Shown here: piece by piece, positions 33,064 through 44,300 of the stretch
Layout of the letters: each line of letters opens with the position of its first letter
Position numbering within the stretch: position 1 is the first letter of the stretch
Source: Burhinus oedicnemus
Taxonomy: Eukaryota; Chordata; Aves; Charadriiformes; Burhinidae
DNA length: 64,000 nucleotides
Direction of reading: 5' to 3'
Assembly: GCA_008921705.1 (NCBI GenBank)
Contig: VFFE01007078.1
Location: 2,175,708-2,239,707 of the forward strand
The notes under the pieces: model-generated
Seen by the model: only the letters and a program-made list of their open reading frames with translations
The model's database searches: none
Told to the model about the DNA's origin: nothing
Program-made: the position numbers and the translations under genes

Positions 33064-36000
33064 CTTATTAATCATTCTTCAGTGCTGTCCTTCCTGGTCT
33101 TTTTTCCTATTAACAATGTTTTCACTTATTGTTTTCCCTTTTTTACTTATCATTCCTGTTCCTAGAGCTTTGGTTGCAGAATAATGCTGTGTATAAGCTG
33201 TCATGTTACTAAAACTATAGTTTTCCTCTCCTGCTTAATGGCTCTAGCTTTTGGAAAATGTGCAGTGGTTTCCAGAGGTTCAAGTGAAACTTAGTAGTTA
33301 ATCTGTTAACTGCAAATTATAAAGAAGTTTAACAGACTCTTTACTACTGCATCTTAATGTGGTTTAGTAGATGAAACATATTTGCAGACAGTGAAGAAGA
33401 TTTTGGCTATGCTAGTCAGGTAGACTTTCTTTAAGATGACAGTTAAAATAAAAAGGGTTAATAAAATTCCATTAGTATGGATTTGTCACAGCCCTCCTTT
33501 CCATGAATATAAGACACAGCACAAAGTAATCTAGTTCTTTACATAAATAATGCAGTTGTCTTGAGCAAAGATTTATGAATCCTTCTGTAATATACAACGT
33601 ATAAGATCGGTATGGCACTTTTTCTGTCAAAATAGTTCAGCCTATCCTAAATTTGGATTTAATGGCTGTGGGGGAAGAGGGCGGAGCCCTTCTTCCTTTA
33701 TCAATACCTCAGGCTGTGTGACAGCTCCTGTATCATAAGACAGCACTGTGCAGTCCGTCATTCATCTTGGGGCTGTATTTGCACTTGTTTGCTGTGTTTT
33801 TCAGCAGGTTAAACTTTAATGTTAATCTCTGTCAGGAGAAATTAAAGGTGATTGCCTTCTCATCCTGCTTTCAGATGCTTACAGTTACATATACTTATTG
33901 TTCTAGGCAAAAAGATGCTTTTCTGTATAGAACAGTTACAGAGCTATGAGATGTCATAATGTTCTTAAGGCTTCAGTTGATTTTCTTTTCCATTTCTGGT
34001 CAAATTATCTCATAGCATCATGATAGCAAATACTTTTTAAGTGTTTGTTCAAATGTATTAATGATGCTAACTTGCCTGCAGTTGCTGGACGTTGGATGTT
34101 TATGATCTATCCTGCAGTAACATCAAAACAAGAAAATCCTTCTGTACTTACTGTACTTATAAGATTTACTCTTTTATTTCAGAATTTGTTTCTGGGCTTA
34201 ATCAAGTATTATAAGGGACTGGATTTCCTGAGGTATAATTGGACTCAGTACCTTGCTTGGACACTGTCCTACCTGGAGGCAGTGAAGTTGTGGACCAGGA
34301 TTGTGGCAGATGAGAAAAAAAACCTCAGTAAACAGAAATAAATATAAAAATTAATTTGTGTGATAAGGAAATGTCTTGGATGCTGACTGGTAGAATCTCT
34401 GCTACTTAAGGTATTCATTAACAATGATATTTAAATTTTAGTATAATTCAGAGCTGAAAAAAAACCCCACAAACCACAACAAAACAGATTAATATAATTT
34501 AAACTTTATATATCTTTTCTACCCTCCTCTATTTTCCCCCTATTCCTTACCTCTTTTTAATCAGATCTTGGGTGGTAAGGTAAGGTTTCTGGAAAAATAT
34601 CACTGAATTGCAGAACACTTGCATCTTAATCAGAGAGTAGGTAGGTTAAGGGAGCTCTACTGTCTCTGATCAGGAATCCTTAACTGCAGGATTCCCACTG
34701 TAGACTATCCAACCATGTTCTGTTCTGCCCATTGCAGTGTCTGGGGAGGTTCAGGATGTCTTTGGATTTTGCAGAATCCCAATATACTCTTGGAATCTCT
34801 GATCAAAAAATAATACGGTGTTTTCTCAACTGCAACTGGGCAAGGAGTGTGGTAAGGATATCTTTCTGCTGCATTTCATGGCTTCAGATGGTGACAGTAG
34901 GATTAAGGACATCTGTTCTTTAGGATTTTGTATGTTTTCAGCCCTACCTCCCCCTTTCAGTTCACAGCTAAGAATAGATTGACCAATAAATGTGATTGAA
35001 TTGGTCTGAAGTCAGGCTCTAATGATGCTAGCAGAGGGCAGGTACAGCAGGAGTTCAGTTGTTACTGACTATTCAATGACTTTATGCAAGAAAGAGAACT
35101 TGAAATAGTTATATATAAATAGCCAATTCTTTAGCATCATATATAGGCCTTTTAAAATTTTATTGCCCTTCTTGGTAAGGGCAAATTGTGTGAAAATTTT
35201 TTTGTTTTGTGTAATTATTTTCTTAACGCTGTTTAAACCAGAGTGCTGAATACTAGACATCTACTGTGGCTGTCCAGTAGTTCTATCCAAATTTTTAAAT
35301 CTCAGTGATTTTGGGGTAGGGAGTATCTTGACTGTGTCAGCAGCTTCCATGGACTAAATCCTTCTTGCATTTGACAGTGGTTACTGTTTTAGTTAAATCT
35401 GTGTAATTTTCTTGCCTGTTTTTCTCTGTTGTGGTCTTGAGAGTCTCTAAAATGAGATGAGAGCTTGCTTTTCCTGGAGAATTTGAAAGGCTACATTGCA
35501 CAAAGAATGCCCCTCTGATGCATAAGATGCACTGAAGCTTCAACTTTGGGCACACTAGAGGTACATAGGAAGCAAAATATCAGGGAAGGTGAGGGATCTC
35601 GTCTGTAGTAGTGAAACCACTGTAATTGTGCCTTCATCCTATTTTCATCCAAACTAATAAAACTCATAATTTTTGTCTGTGAAAGTTGTATGTTAAAAAT
35701 GCCTTCATTTCTGAAGTGGTTCCTGAAATTCAATGACACTGAACAGGTCACAAGACTATGCTTGTAAATAAGTGGGTCCCAGCTTTTTGGTAGCCAGATC
35801 TTACAGACCCAGGGTTCTATGGGTAACTAGGTTCTGCTCTGAATGGGGAATACTGTAAGAGGGAGAAAGAGCACAACACAAGTCTACCACAGATGTGCAT
35901 GCATATAAAAAGGCATATATCAGCAAATAAGTTTTCAGTATTACTGTTCTAAATTTTCCAAACATAATTGCCTTTCCTAAGATGGTCTCCTTACATACAT

Positions 36001-37856
36001 GACTATCTTATTTTTGTTTATGTTTTTGTTATGGAAATACAGATGGAATAACTATGTAGTGCCCATGTATGCTGCTTTCAGGTCATGTCTAAATTGCTGT
36101 GGAGCTAATGAAAGCACTGGTCTTACTGTTTATGTGTTATACTGTCCTACTGCCCATATTCTCTGCACATATTTAAGTATCTTAACCTCTGGCAATCATT
36201 TTGAAGCTACTTTCTATGTGTAGTGTTATTTGACCTAAAGGAAAGTTTAAGTAGCTAAGTAACTGGATAAACAGAAACCGTGAGGTGCTTGAACAAAACT
36301 TACTTGCAGAGAAAATGGATGTGCCTGTGAAAACAGAAGCCCATTAGCTCTACCACAGTGGGGAAAAAAAATAAATCCACCAACCTGAAAACTGTTTTGA
36401 CTAATGTCTGTGTGTTATTCAGGTAGTGTTTGTTACTCATAATTGAATAGCGTAAGGTAAATATAAAACTGTTGCTTATCATTCTTGTATTTAATTTTTG
36501 TACTTGGTAGTATAAATGCTCATGTCCGCACAAACTCGTATGTATGCTAATCACTTAACTATTACATCTCAAACAGTAGGAACGCCTACTCAAAGACAAG
36601 ACAGAACAATTTTGCTAGGTATTTCCACAAAAGTCCCATATATTGTTTCAAGGATGGTGTTTCTAGTCATCATCCACTTTTCAGATATCACTAAGTCACT
36701 GGTTTTCTGAGAACTTTTTGGGAGGATAAGAAAATCAAGAGATGCTTAAGCTTATCTCCAAAATGAGTACTTTATAGACATATGGCTAGGGAAATAAATT
36801 AACTTCAGTTTTTTAATAAGTATCTTCACTTCTTCACTGCACAGCTGGTATCAAATTTTCTTTTTCATTTAGAGGTAAGTAAGTGTTAAGTTAGTTTAAT
36901 TGTGGTGATAATAAGCAGTTAGTGTAAGTGTTCTTAAGTAATAAAAATACAACTTTTCACATGTGATTTTAACCACTTTTAGATACCTCATTCATATGCA
37001 GAAAAACCTTGAAACTAAAACATTTATTATCAGTGATACAACTGTTCACAAAGTTATCTCTTTTTTATTTATGACTGCTTAACTTGAAATTTATGAGCAG
37101 GCTTTGAAATATGAGCTGGCACTCAGGTTTTCCCCTTTTGAAATTGTTTCTTCTGGTGCACTCTCCCTCTGGCTGCAAGAATTGTTGCACTGCACGTGGT
37201 GCAACTTGTGGGCTGAAGAAACACTTCATATGCAAAGGCAAAGCCAGGAGTTTATTGTTAGCCTAATTAAAGTCTTAACAGTCTAACTGAAGAGTTATTA
37301 TTAGTCTAGGAATAATTATTGCAGAGAAAGATAGTACTGTTGTAGAAAAGGCCTCAGTCATTACACAGTTAAACTTGTTTTTCACATGCACCTTAGTATC
37401 TACCCCTCTTTTTCCCCTGGTGTTATTCATCCATTTGCTACCCTTCTGTGCTCTCAGGTCAACAGTCACAGCCTTTCTCAACAAGGAATGCGGAGGGAGT
37501 TACAGTCTGGCAACTTTTCACAAGGAGGACGCTGATGTTGATGGTGGTGTTTTATTCATGTAGAGCCCCTTTGGGGCTATATTTGTATTCTAATGCATGC
37601 TTACACCTTACTCTTTCTACTCTTATACAGCTAATTTCCCAAATGTAAAATATACTGTATACATATGTATATTGGATGCTTATTCTTTGTTCTCTGTTAT
37701 ATCTGGTTTTACCCAGCTCTGAAATTTGCACGCATTTAATGACCGGTAAGCAACTGCTCATGAGTTGAATATAGCTGAGAGCTCTCTTACTTTCCTGTTC
37801 CTGTACTTTCAAGCCCTTTGCTGTCATCCTGTGCCTGAACTACTCTACACTACAGG

Positions 37857-38880
37857 AACAAACAGGAGGAACTGGAGCTCTGTGCCCGGTCAGAAAGTTA
37901 TGATATCATAGGAATAACTGAAACATGGTGGGACAACTCACATGACTGGAGGATCATGATGGATGGCTAAAGGCTGTTTCATAAAGACAGGCAGGGAAGA
38001 AGAGGAGGCGGAGTTGCGCTCTGTGTTAAGGAGAACCTTGAATGTATAGAATTCAACTACAGTGATTGCGGAAGCCCTGTTGAATGCCTCTGGGTCACGC
38101 TCAGAGGGGTCATTTCCAAGGGAGATCTTACGGTAGGCATCTGATACTGACCTCCAAACCAAGACAAAAAGGCCAACGAAGCATTATTTGGGTCACTTAA
38201 GCAAGCTTTGGGTCAACAGAACCTAGTTCTTACGGGTGACTTCCACTACCCAGACATTTGTTGGAAGAACAATACAGCAGCAGCTCACATGTCATCCATC
38301 AAGTTCCTGGAATGTGTAGAGGACTGCTTCCTCATACAAATGTTAGATGTGCCAACCAGGAACAAGGCACTGCTGGACTTGCTACTCACAAACCAAGAAA
38401 ACCTGGTTTGTAATATCTTGGTTAGTGAAGGCCTTGGCTGCATTGATCACAGTATTGTGGATTTTGGGATCCTGCTGAGCACACTGAAGGCTAGTACGAA
38501 GACAAAGGGTTTGGATTTTAGAAGAGCAAACTTCAGATTGCTTAGAGCTCAGCTGAGAGGGATTCTGTGGGAAGCTTCCATGGAGAATAAAGGAGCTAGC
38601 AAGTGCAGAAGTTTAAGAATGCTCTCCTGGAAGCACAAAAACAATTTGTCCCCTTTAAAGGTAAGGGAAGTAGGTGGAGCAAGAGACCCCCTTGGCTTAA
38701 CTGTGAGCTTCTGAATCTGCTCAAAACTAAGAGAAGTGTACCAGGGATGGAAAAGCAGACAAACACCCTTTCAGAACTGGCATTGCCAGGATGTGCAGAG
38801 ATGCAGTTAGAAAAGCAAAAGCTCAGCTTGAATTGAAACTGGCCACAGATCTCAAAAACTACAATAAAGGGTTCTTCAGG
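37857..38880 (+). pseudogene. CR1 ORF2 endonuclease region, decayed
   Basis: The frame starting at NKQEELEL (37857) carries the apurinic-like endonuclease signatures IGITETWWDNSHDW, LTGDFHYPDICW and a C-terminal CIDHSIVDF, corresponding to the family's GDFNHPDICW and SDHE blocks. In LINEs this enzyme nicks target DNA for target-primed reverse transcription. Here the frame is broken by TAA at 37968-37970 and by TGA at 38142-38144 and 38148-38150, with frame changes after about 38600. It joins the RT part beyond the LTR insertion. It is non-functional. Confidence 0.88.
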
Positions 38881-38882
38881 TA

Positions 38883-39617
38883 CATAATGTCGAGGTTAGG
38901 GCCATATTGGCCCAATCCAGTGGAATGACAGATGCTCTCTCTCTCTTGCTCCACTCAGGAGGCAAGAAAGAGAGAGAAAAAGAGAGACTTAAGAGTTTAG
39001 AAGGAACTAAACTACTTTAGTGAAATATTGATAATAAAATAATAAAAAGAAAAAATAATGAAATATATACAAAACCATATCAAGCTCCCAGGATGACAGT
39101 CACGTCAGCAGCAGGCGCTGGGGAAGTCCCAGACTGGACTCAGTGATGGATGGGAACTGGATTCTGGATCTGGATTCAGGATTGGGATCAAAGGCAGACG
39201 AACAGACAGAGTCCTCCCAGGACGCTGGCCACTGAAGAAAGAGAGCTGACCCTTTGATCCCTCAGCTTTTATACTGAGCATGAGGCAGATGGGATGGAAT
39301 ACCCTTTTTGGTCGGTTTTGGGTCACCTGTCCGCTCCTCCCCGCAGGTGTGACCCCTCTACGCTTTTCTGCTTCCAACCCTCCAACGGGGCAAGTAACAA
39401 AGTTGGCTGGCCTTGGTTGTTATAGCAGTAAGTATAAGCAAGAACCTCTCTGCATCCCATTCCTTCGCATCAGCTATAAACATGGGTCTTATCACTCTGA
39501 GAGTGAACAGTTTTCTGCACAACAGGCTGTTAATTTCAGCAGTTAGAAGAGGCCTAGCTAAAAAGTAAAGTTACTGAACAAAATTAGTCCTGTTTTACCT
39601 CAAACCAGGACACATAA
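38883..39617 (-). mobile_element. solo LTR nested in CR1, minus orientation
   Basis: The LTR is 38888-39612 (725 bp), flanked by identical CATAA at 38883-38887 and 39613-39617. Read on the minus strand it starts TGTCCTGGTTTGAGGTAAAA and ends in CCTAACCTCGACA, so it has TG...CA termini. Its first bases and an ACAGGACTAA motif resemble the LTRs at 12127 and 26518, but the body is different, so it is a related but distinct family. It cuts the CR1 coding frame between the endonuclease and RT regions. It holds no viral gene; minus-strand ORF 39105-39377 is chance. Confidence 0.9.
39265..39275 (-). promoter_or_regulatory. TATA box candidate in the nested LTR
   Basis: On the minus strand the sequence reads AGTATAAAAGC, a near-consensus TATA box inside the LTR, as expected for the U3 promoter. 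Whether it is active is unknown. Confidence 0.55.
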
Positions 39618-41299
39618 ACAACAAGCAGGAACAGAAGGAAAATATTGGCCCGCTGTTAAACCGGGGAGGTGAATTAGTTACCAGTGCTGAAAAGGCAGAG
39701 GTTCTCAACACTTTCTTCACCTCTGTCTTTACCAGCACTGTTGGGCTCCAGGTCTTGGGAACAAAAATCTAGGTTGATGCAAAGACAGACCCACCGCCAG
39801 TGAAGGAAGAGTTGGTATGTGAACTATTACAGGAGCTTGACCCCTACAAATTGATGGGCCCTGACAGTATCCACTTGAGGGTGTTAAGAGAGCTGGCTGA
39901 TGTCATTGAGAGGCTGCTCTCCATCATCTTTGAGAAGTCATGTAGGTCATGGGAAGTCCCAGAAGCCTGGAAGAAGGCTAATGTCACCCCCAGCTACAAG
40001 AAGGTCTTAAAGGAGGATCCAGGAAATTATAGGCCTATCAATCTTACTTCACTCCCTGGGAAAGTTATGGAATGAATCCTCCTGGAGGCTATCACAAGTC
40101 AAATGAAGCATGTGATTGGGAAGAGGCAGCACAGATTTACCAAGGACAAATTGTGCTTGACAAATCTGAGCTCCTTCTATAACAAAGTAACCTGCTTAGT
40201 TGATGAGGGACAAGTGGTGGACATTGTCTACCTGGATTTCTCTGGGGCTTTTGACATGGTTCCCCACAGCCTCCTCCTAGAGAAACCAATGCGTTACGGG
40301 CTAGACAAGCGGTCTGTGCGGTGGGTGGGGAACTGGCTGACAGGCTGGACACAGAGGATGGTGGTAAATAGCTCCTTTTCAAACTGGCAACCTGTCATGA
40401 GTGGGGTCCCCCAGGGACTGATATTGGGCCCAATGCTGTTTAATATCTTTGTAAGTGATCTGGATGATGGGGTCAAGTGTACCCTGATGAAGTTTGCTGA
40501 TGACACCAAACTGAGTGAGAAAGTGAACACTTCAGAAGGGAGAGCCACCCTGCGCAAAGACTTGGATAGGCTGGAAGAGTGGGCTAACAAATACCTTATG
40601 AAGTTCAGCAAGGACAAGCATAAGGTCTTGCTCCTGGGAAAACATAATCCAGGAATGCAGCACAGGCTGGGATCTACCCAGCTAGGGAGCAGCTCTGTGG
40701 AAAGGGAACTGGGGGTCCTGGTGGACAACAAGCTCAGTATGAGTGAACAGTGTCCTGCTGCAGCAAAGCAAGCCACCAGAATGCTGGGTTGCATCAACAA
40801 GACCATCACCAGCAGAGATAAAGGAGTCATTATCCCACTCTACTCAGCGCTTGTCAGGCCACACCTGGAATACTGTGTTCAGTTTTTGTCCCCACTACAC
40901 AAAAAAGATAGGGTCACCAAGATGATCAAAGGACTGGGAAGCCTGCTGTATGAGGAAAGGCTGAGAGAATTGGGCTTGTTCAGTCTTGGGAAAAGAAGGC
41001 TTAGAGAAGTCCCTTTCACCATGTTCCAGTATTTAAAGTGTGGCTACAAAGAAGATGGAGACTTCCTTTTTACAAGGAGTCACATGGAAAAGACGAGGGG
41101 TAATGGGTACAAATTACTCCAGGGGAGATTCCAATTGGACACAAGAGAAAATTTTTTCACAAGGAGAACAATCAGCCATTGGAATACTCTCCCCAGGGCA
41201 GTAGTGGATTCCCCATCATTGGACACTTTTAAGATTCAACTGGGTGCTGGGCCATCTTGTCTAGACTATGCTTTTGCTAGGAAAGGTTGGATCAGATGA
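39618..41299 (+). pseudogene. CR1 ORF2 reverse transcriptase, one stop from open
   Basis: From 39800 to the normal terminator at 41297-41299 a single frame is interrupted only by TGA at 40073-40075. Motifs in order are NYRPINLTSLPGKVME, QHRFTKDKLCLTNL, palm motif A IVYLDFSGAFD (Asp near residue 45 of the 40103 frame), SGVPQGLILGP, and the catalytic FADDTKL (residues 131-134). The downstream thumb region has VRPHLEYC and [15 protein letters not shown]. In CR1 this enzyme copies element RNA at a nicked target. The stop, the upstream endonuclease damage and the LTR insertion make this copy inactive. A lesion count this low in the RT suggests moderate age. Confidence 0.9.
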
Positions 41300-41335
41300 T
41301 CCTTGAGGTCCCTTCCAACCTGATATTCTATGATA

Positions 41336-44300
41336 CATTGTTATTCTAGGGTCATAAATAGTTTATTCTATACAGAATAACTACTTGTTGTTACACTGCA
41401 TTAATCACAGAAATATCTCACAATTACTGTAACAATAGGTCTTACACCACACAATTTAGCTAAGCTAAAACTAAAACAAGGTGAGCAATAGCCACTTCCT
41501 GTTGGATCTCCAGATAGACCAAGACAAGTCCAGGCAAAGACAGACAATTCCTGAGGTTTGCAAGGATGAGTGACTAGCAATGGCAATAGTGGTCCGCTTT
41601 TGCTACAGACTTACAGAATCTTGCTAAATGTTGTTTTGAGTTCAGACCAGCCTACAGCCTGGTAGAAAGGTGATCTCATGGCAGGTAGGAGAGGTAGGCT
41701 TCATCCTCACAGCTCCTGTTTTCTGGCTGACTGCTCTGGTAGGGTGCTTTTCTCTACCTGTCTGGGGCTGGTTGAAGAGAAAACACCTAGATTTAAAGAG
41801 AGATTGATTTCAGTTTTGGTGCATTTGTCAACAACAGGAAAAAGAAAAACCAAAACAGACAATATAGAGTGTGCAAGGATAGTTACATTCTTTAATGTGA
41901 GATACAGGAGACAGTAAAAGTACCTTTTCCCTCAAATTCTGCAGGGAAGAGACAGTCCATAAATGGTTTTTGCATCCTCTTGTTTATGCTTTTGGTTTTC
42001 TTGACATCTCTGTTTTGATCTCTCGTTTCATTTAGTCTGGACATGTTAGGAGCTTTTTGAAAACCAAGTCATGATTCTTCAGTGTGTGTGTTTCTTTAGA
42101 GCCTGTTTGGAGATGCACTAAAAGGGCATTTTAGGAAAAATCCTGAATATTTTATTTTTCATATCTCATTACAAAAATGCTAACTGCTTTTGAAGGTCTT
42201 GGCTGTGCTTTTGATACAAAGTTAATTATATGCTTTCTTAATATTCTGTGAGAGGCGAACAATGCTTTAATGTTTATGGAAGAAATGCAGATACTGTCTG
42301 AAAAACTAGTAGTGAGGCAGTTTTCCAAAAATGTTCAATACTACAGCTTGGTGTTTGTAACAGGCTATTATAATAAAAGATAAACTTCTTTATAGGATTT
42401 AAATCTGTAATTAGTAAGCGTGCTGTTTGGTCAGCTAAATGAGTAAAGTGGGTATTAAAATTCCTATTGTGATTAAAGGTTGGTGAGAAACTGACTGCCT
42501 GCCAACCTCCTTGACTCATATTAATGTATCTGAATTAACATAAAGCAGTTCATTTATAGATTACCTTGCTCAAAGATTAAAGCTAAGGATGAGGTGACTG
42601 ATGGGAAATTAAACTGGAGTTTTCTAGTGTAAATAGAGAATTCCCACGTATCAGGAATAACAAGTTCATGTTTCCATAGTTCTAGAAGGAAACAGTGGCT
42701 CCTTGGACTTGAGTGTTCTCCAGATGGGGTTGGTTGCTATGTGTACTTCAGAGCATGGGAGCAAGAGACATGATTTAATTTATGAATGAAATTTCCTTAG
42801 CAGTTTTCTCCCATTCATTTTCTTTTCTGGGCAGAGGGGTTCAAAGCATTCAGACATCAATCTCCAGTGTTTTTTTACACTTGTAAATTGTTCAAAACAT
42901 TGAGGGTTCAGCTTTTGGCCATTTTTTTTTTCTACTGCTTTATCTTTTGCCTGAGTTCTGTTTTTACTATGAAGATGTAAATGCTATTTGCAGTGCTTGT
43001 GGAGTTAACTGTTTTAATAGAAGTGCTTTAGCGATTAAATAAGCATTGAGACTTTACTGTTGCACAACTTGTGATGGTTTTGTTGAGGATTCTGTATATC
43101 AGATTCCTGAAGTTGCTGTAGCATGTCATGTGGGTGCCACTGTTTCTACCTCTGTCTACACAGTGCAGCATCAGCTGTTGGAAGCTTACTAGAAGCATCT
43201 GGGGGTTTTAGGCATTTTTCCACTTTTTAAAAAAAACATGAAATGCTAAGGAAATTTGTCCTATCCAGGTAAAGTAAATCTAATCCCAAAAGTCTGTGTG
43301 GTGCACCTTTTTCCCCAGGTAAGAGAGCTACTTTTACGGTATTTACACAAGACTCCAGAGAGTTCCTTAAAACTGTGGGTTTGTGAGCACAGGGACAAGA
43401 GGAGGAGGTTTGTGAAAGATGTCATTTTCTACCCTTTAGTAAAGACAACTGAATTTCAGAGCAATTAGTTCAATATTTCTTTTAATGTATCCTAAATTAT
43501 ATTCCTTTCCATACTAATATAAAGCATCTGATTAACTCTAGTATACAGAAATCCATTGCTTTTACATCTTGTGTAAAACTCAACTCATGAATGCTTTAGA
43601 TGAGGCACTCATTTCTGACATGCTTCTTAAAGGTCTCTAGATATAGCATTTGGAAGAATGTCAATTTATAATTAATACTTAAATGTTGAAAATCGCTAAG
43701 CTGTAACTTGCAACAGAATGAAGCATGTGGAAAAAAGTAATACACAGTGGAATGAGGCAAACTACTAAATTTACATCAGCCCTCAAATTTGAGGGCCTAG
43801 CCATAAATATGAATTATTACTTAATTTCTTTGACGTTGCATGAGTATATAATCAGGGTCTTTTGAATATCAGAGTTCTTAACTGATCATGAGTCTAAGCT
43901 TTGTTAAACCTTGAATATGCAGTGGTGGAAATCTTCACTGTTCCCTTTATTGGAATAGGTGGAGGTCAAAACTCCAAACCCAAACCACATCCGAACTGCA
44001 TACTAGGCCAAAAATAAATATAAAAAAAATTAAAAAAAAGTCACAAATCTAATCATGAGCCAAGGAAGGTATGGGCTGAAAAATACATACAAACCTATCT
44101 AGTGAAAATGCAAGTTCTTTTTCCTGGAAAGGTTGTAGAGAAATGTCAAGGTGTCACATTTCAATTGTTACTTCTTCAGGTGAAATTTATATTGAATTTG
44201 AGAAGAAGCTCTGATTTGAAATGTTGAGTTCTACTGCCTCAAATTGTACATAGCAAAAATATAAATGCTCTGTTAAGTGCAGTTCCTAATATATTTTTGT

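Larger units (their letters stand above)
27159..37829. other. intergenic, no supported gene
   Basis: This is 10.7 kb of AT-rich DNA with short chance ORFs on both strands and no splice-linked coding exons that I could recognise. A small G+C-rich patch at 29219-29330 and a short tandem duplication at 33034-33063 are listed separately. Confidence 0.6.
37830..41335 (+). mobile_element. CR1 LINE, near full ORF2, interrupted by an LTR
   Basis: This is a plus-strand CR1 with endonuclease and reverse transcriptase regions and a terminal tail (GAGGTCCCTTCCAACC then ATTCTATGATAC). Homology begins at about 37830 near the start of ORF2, so the 5' UTR and ORF1 are missing. About 2.78 kb of CR1 remains after removing the 725-bp LTR at 38888-39612, which inserted after the CR1. 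The protein parts carry stops and are inactive. Confidence 0.93.
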
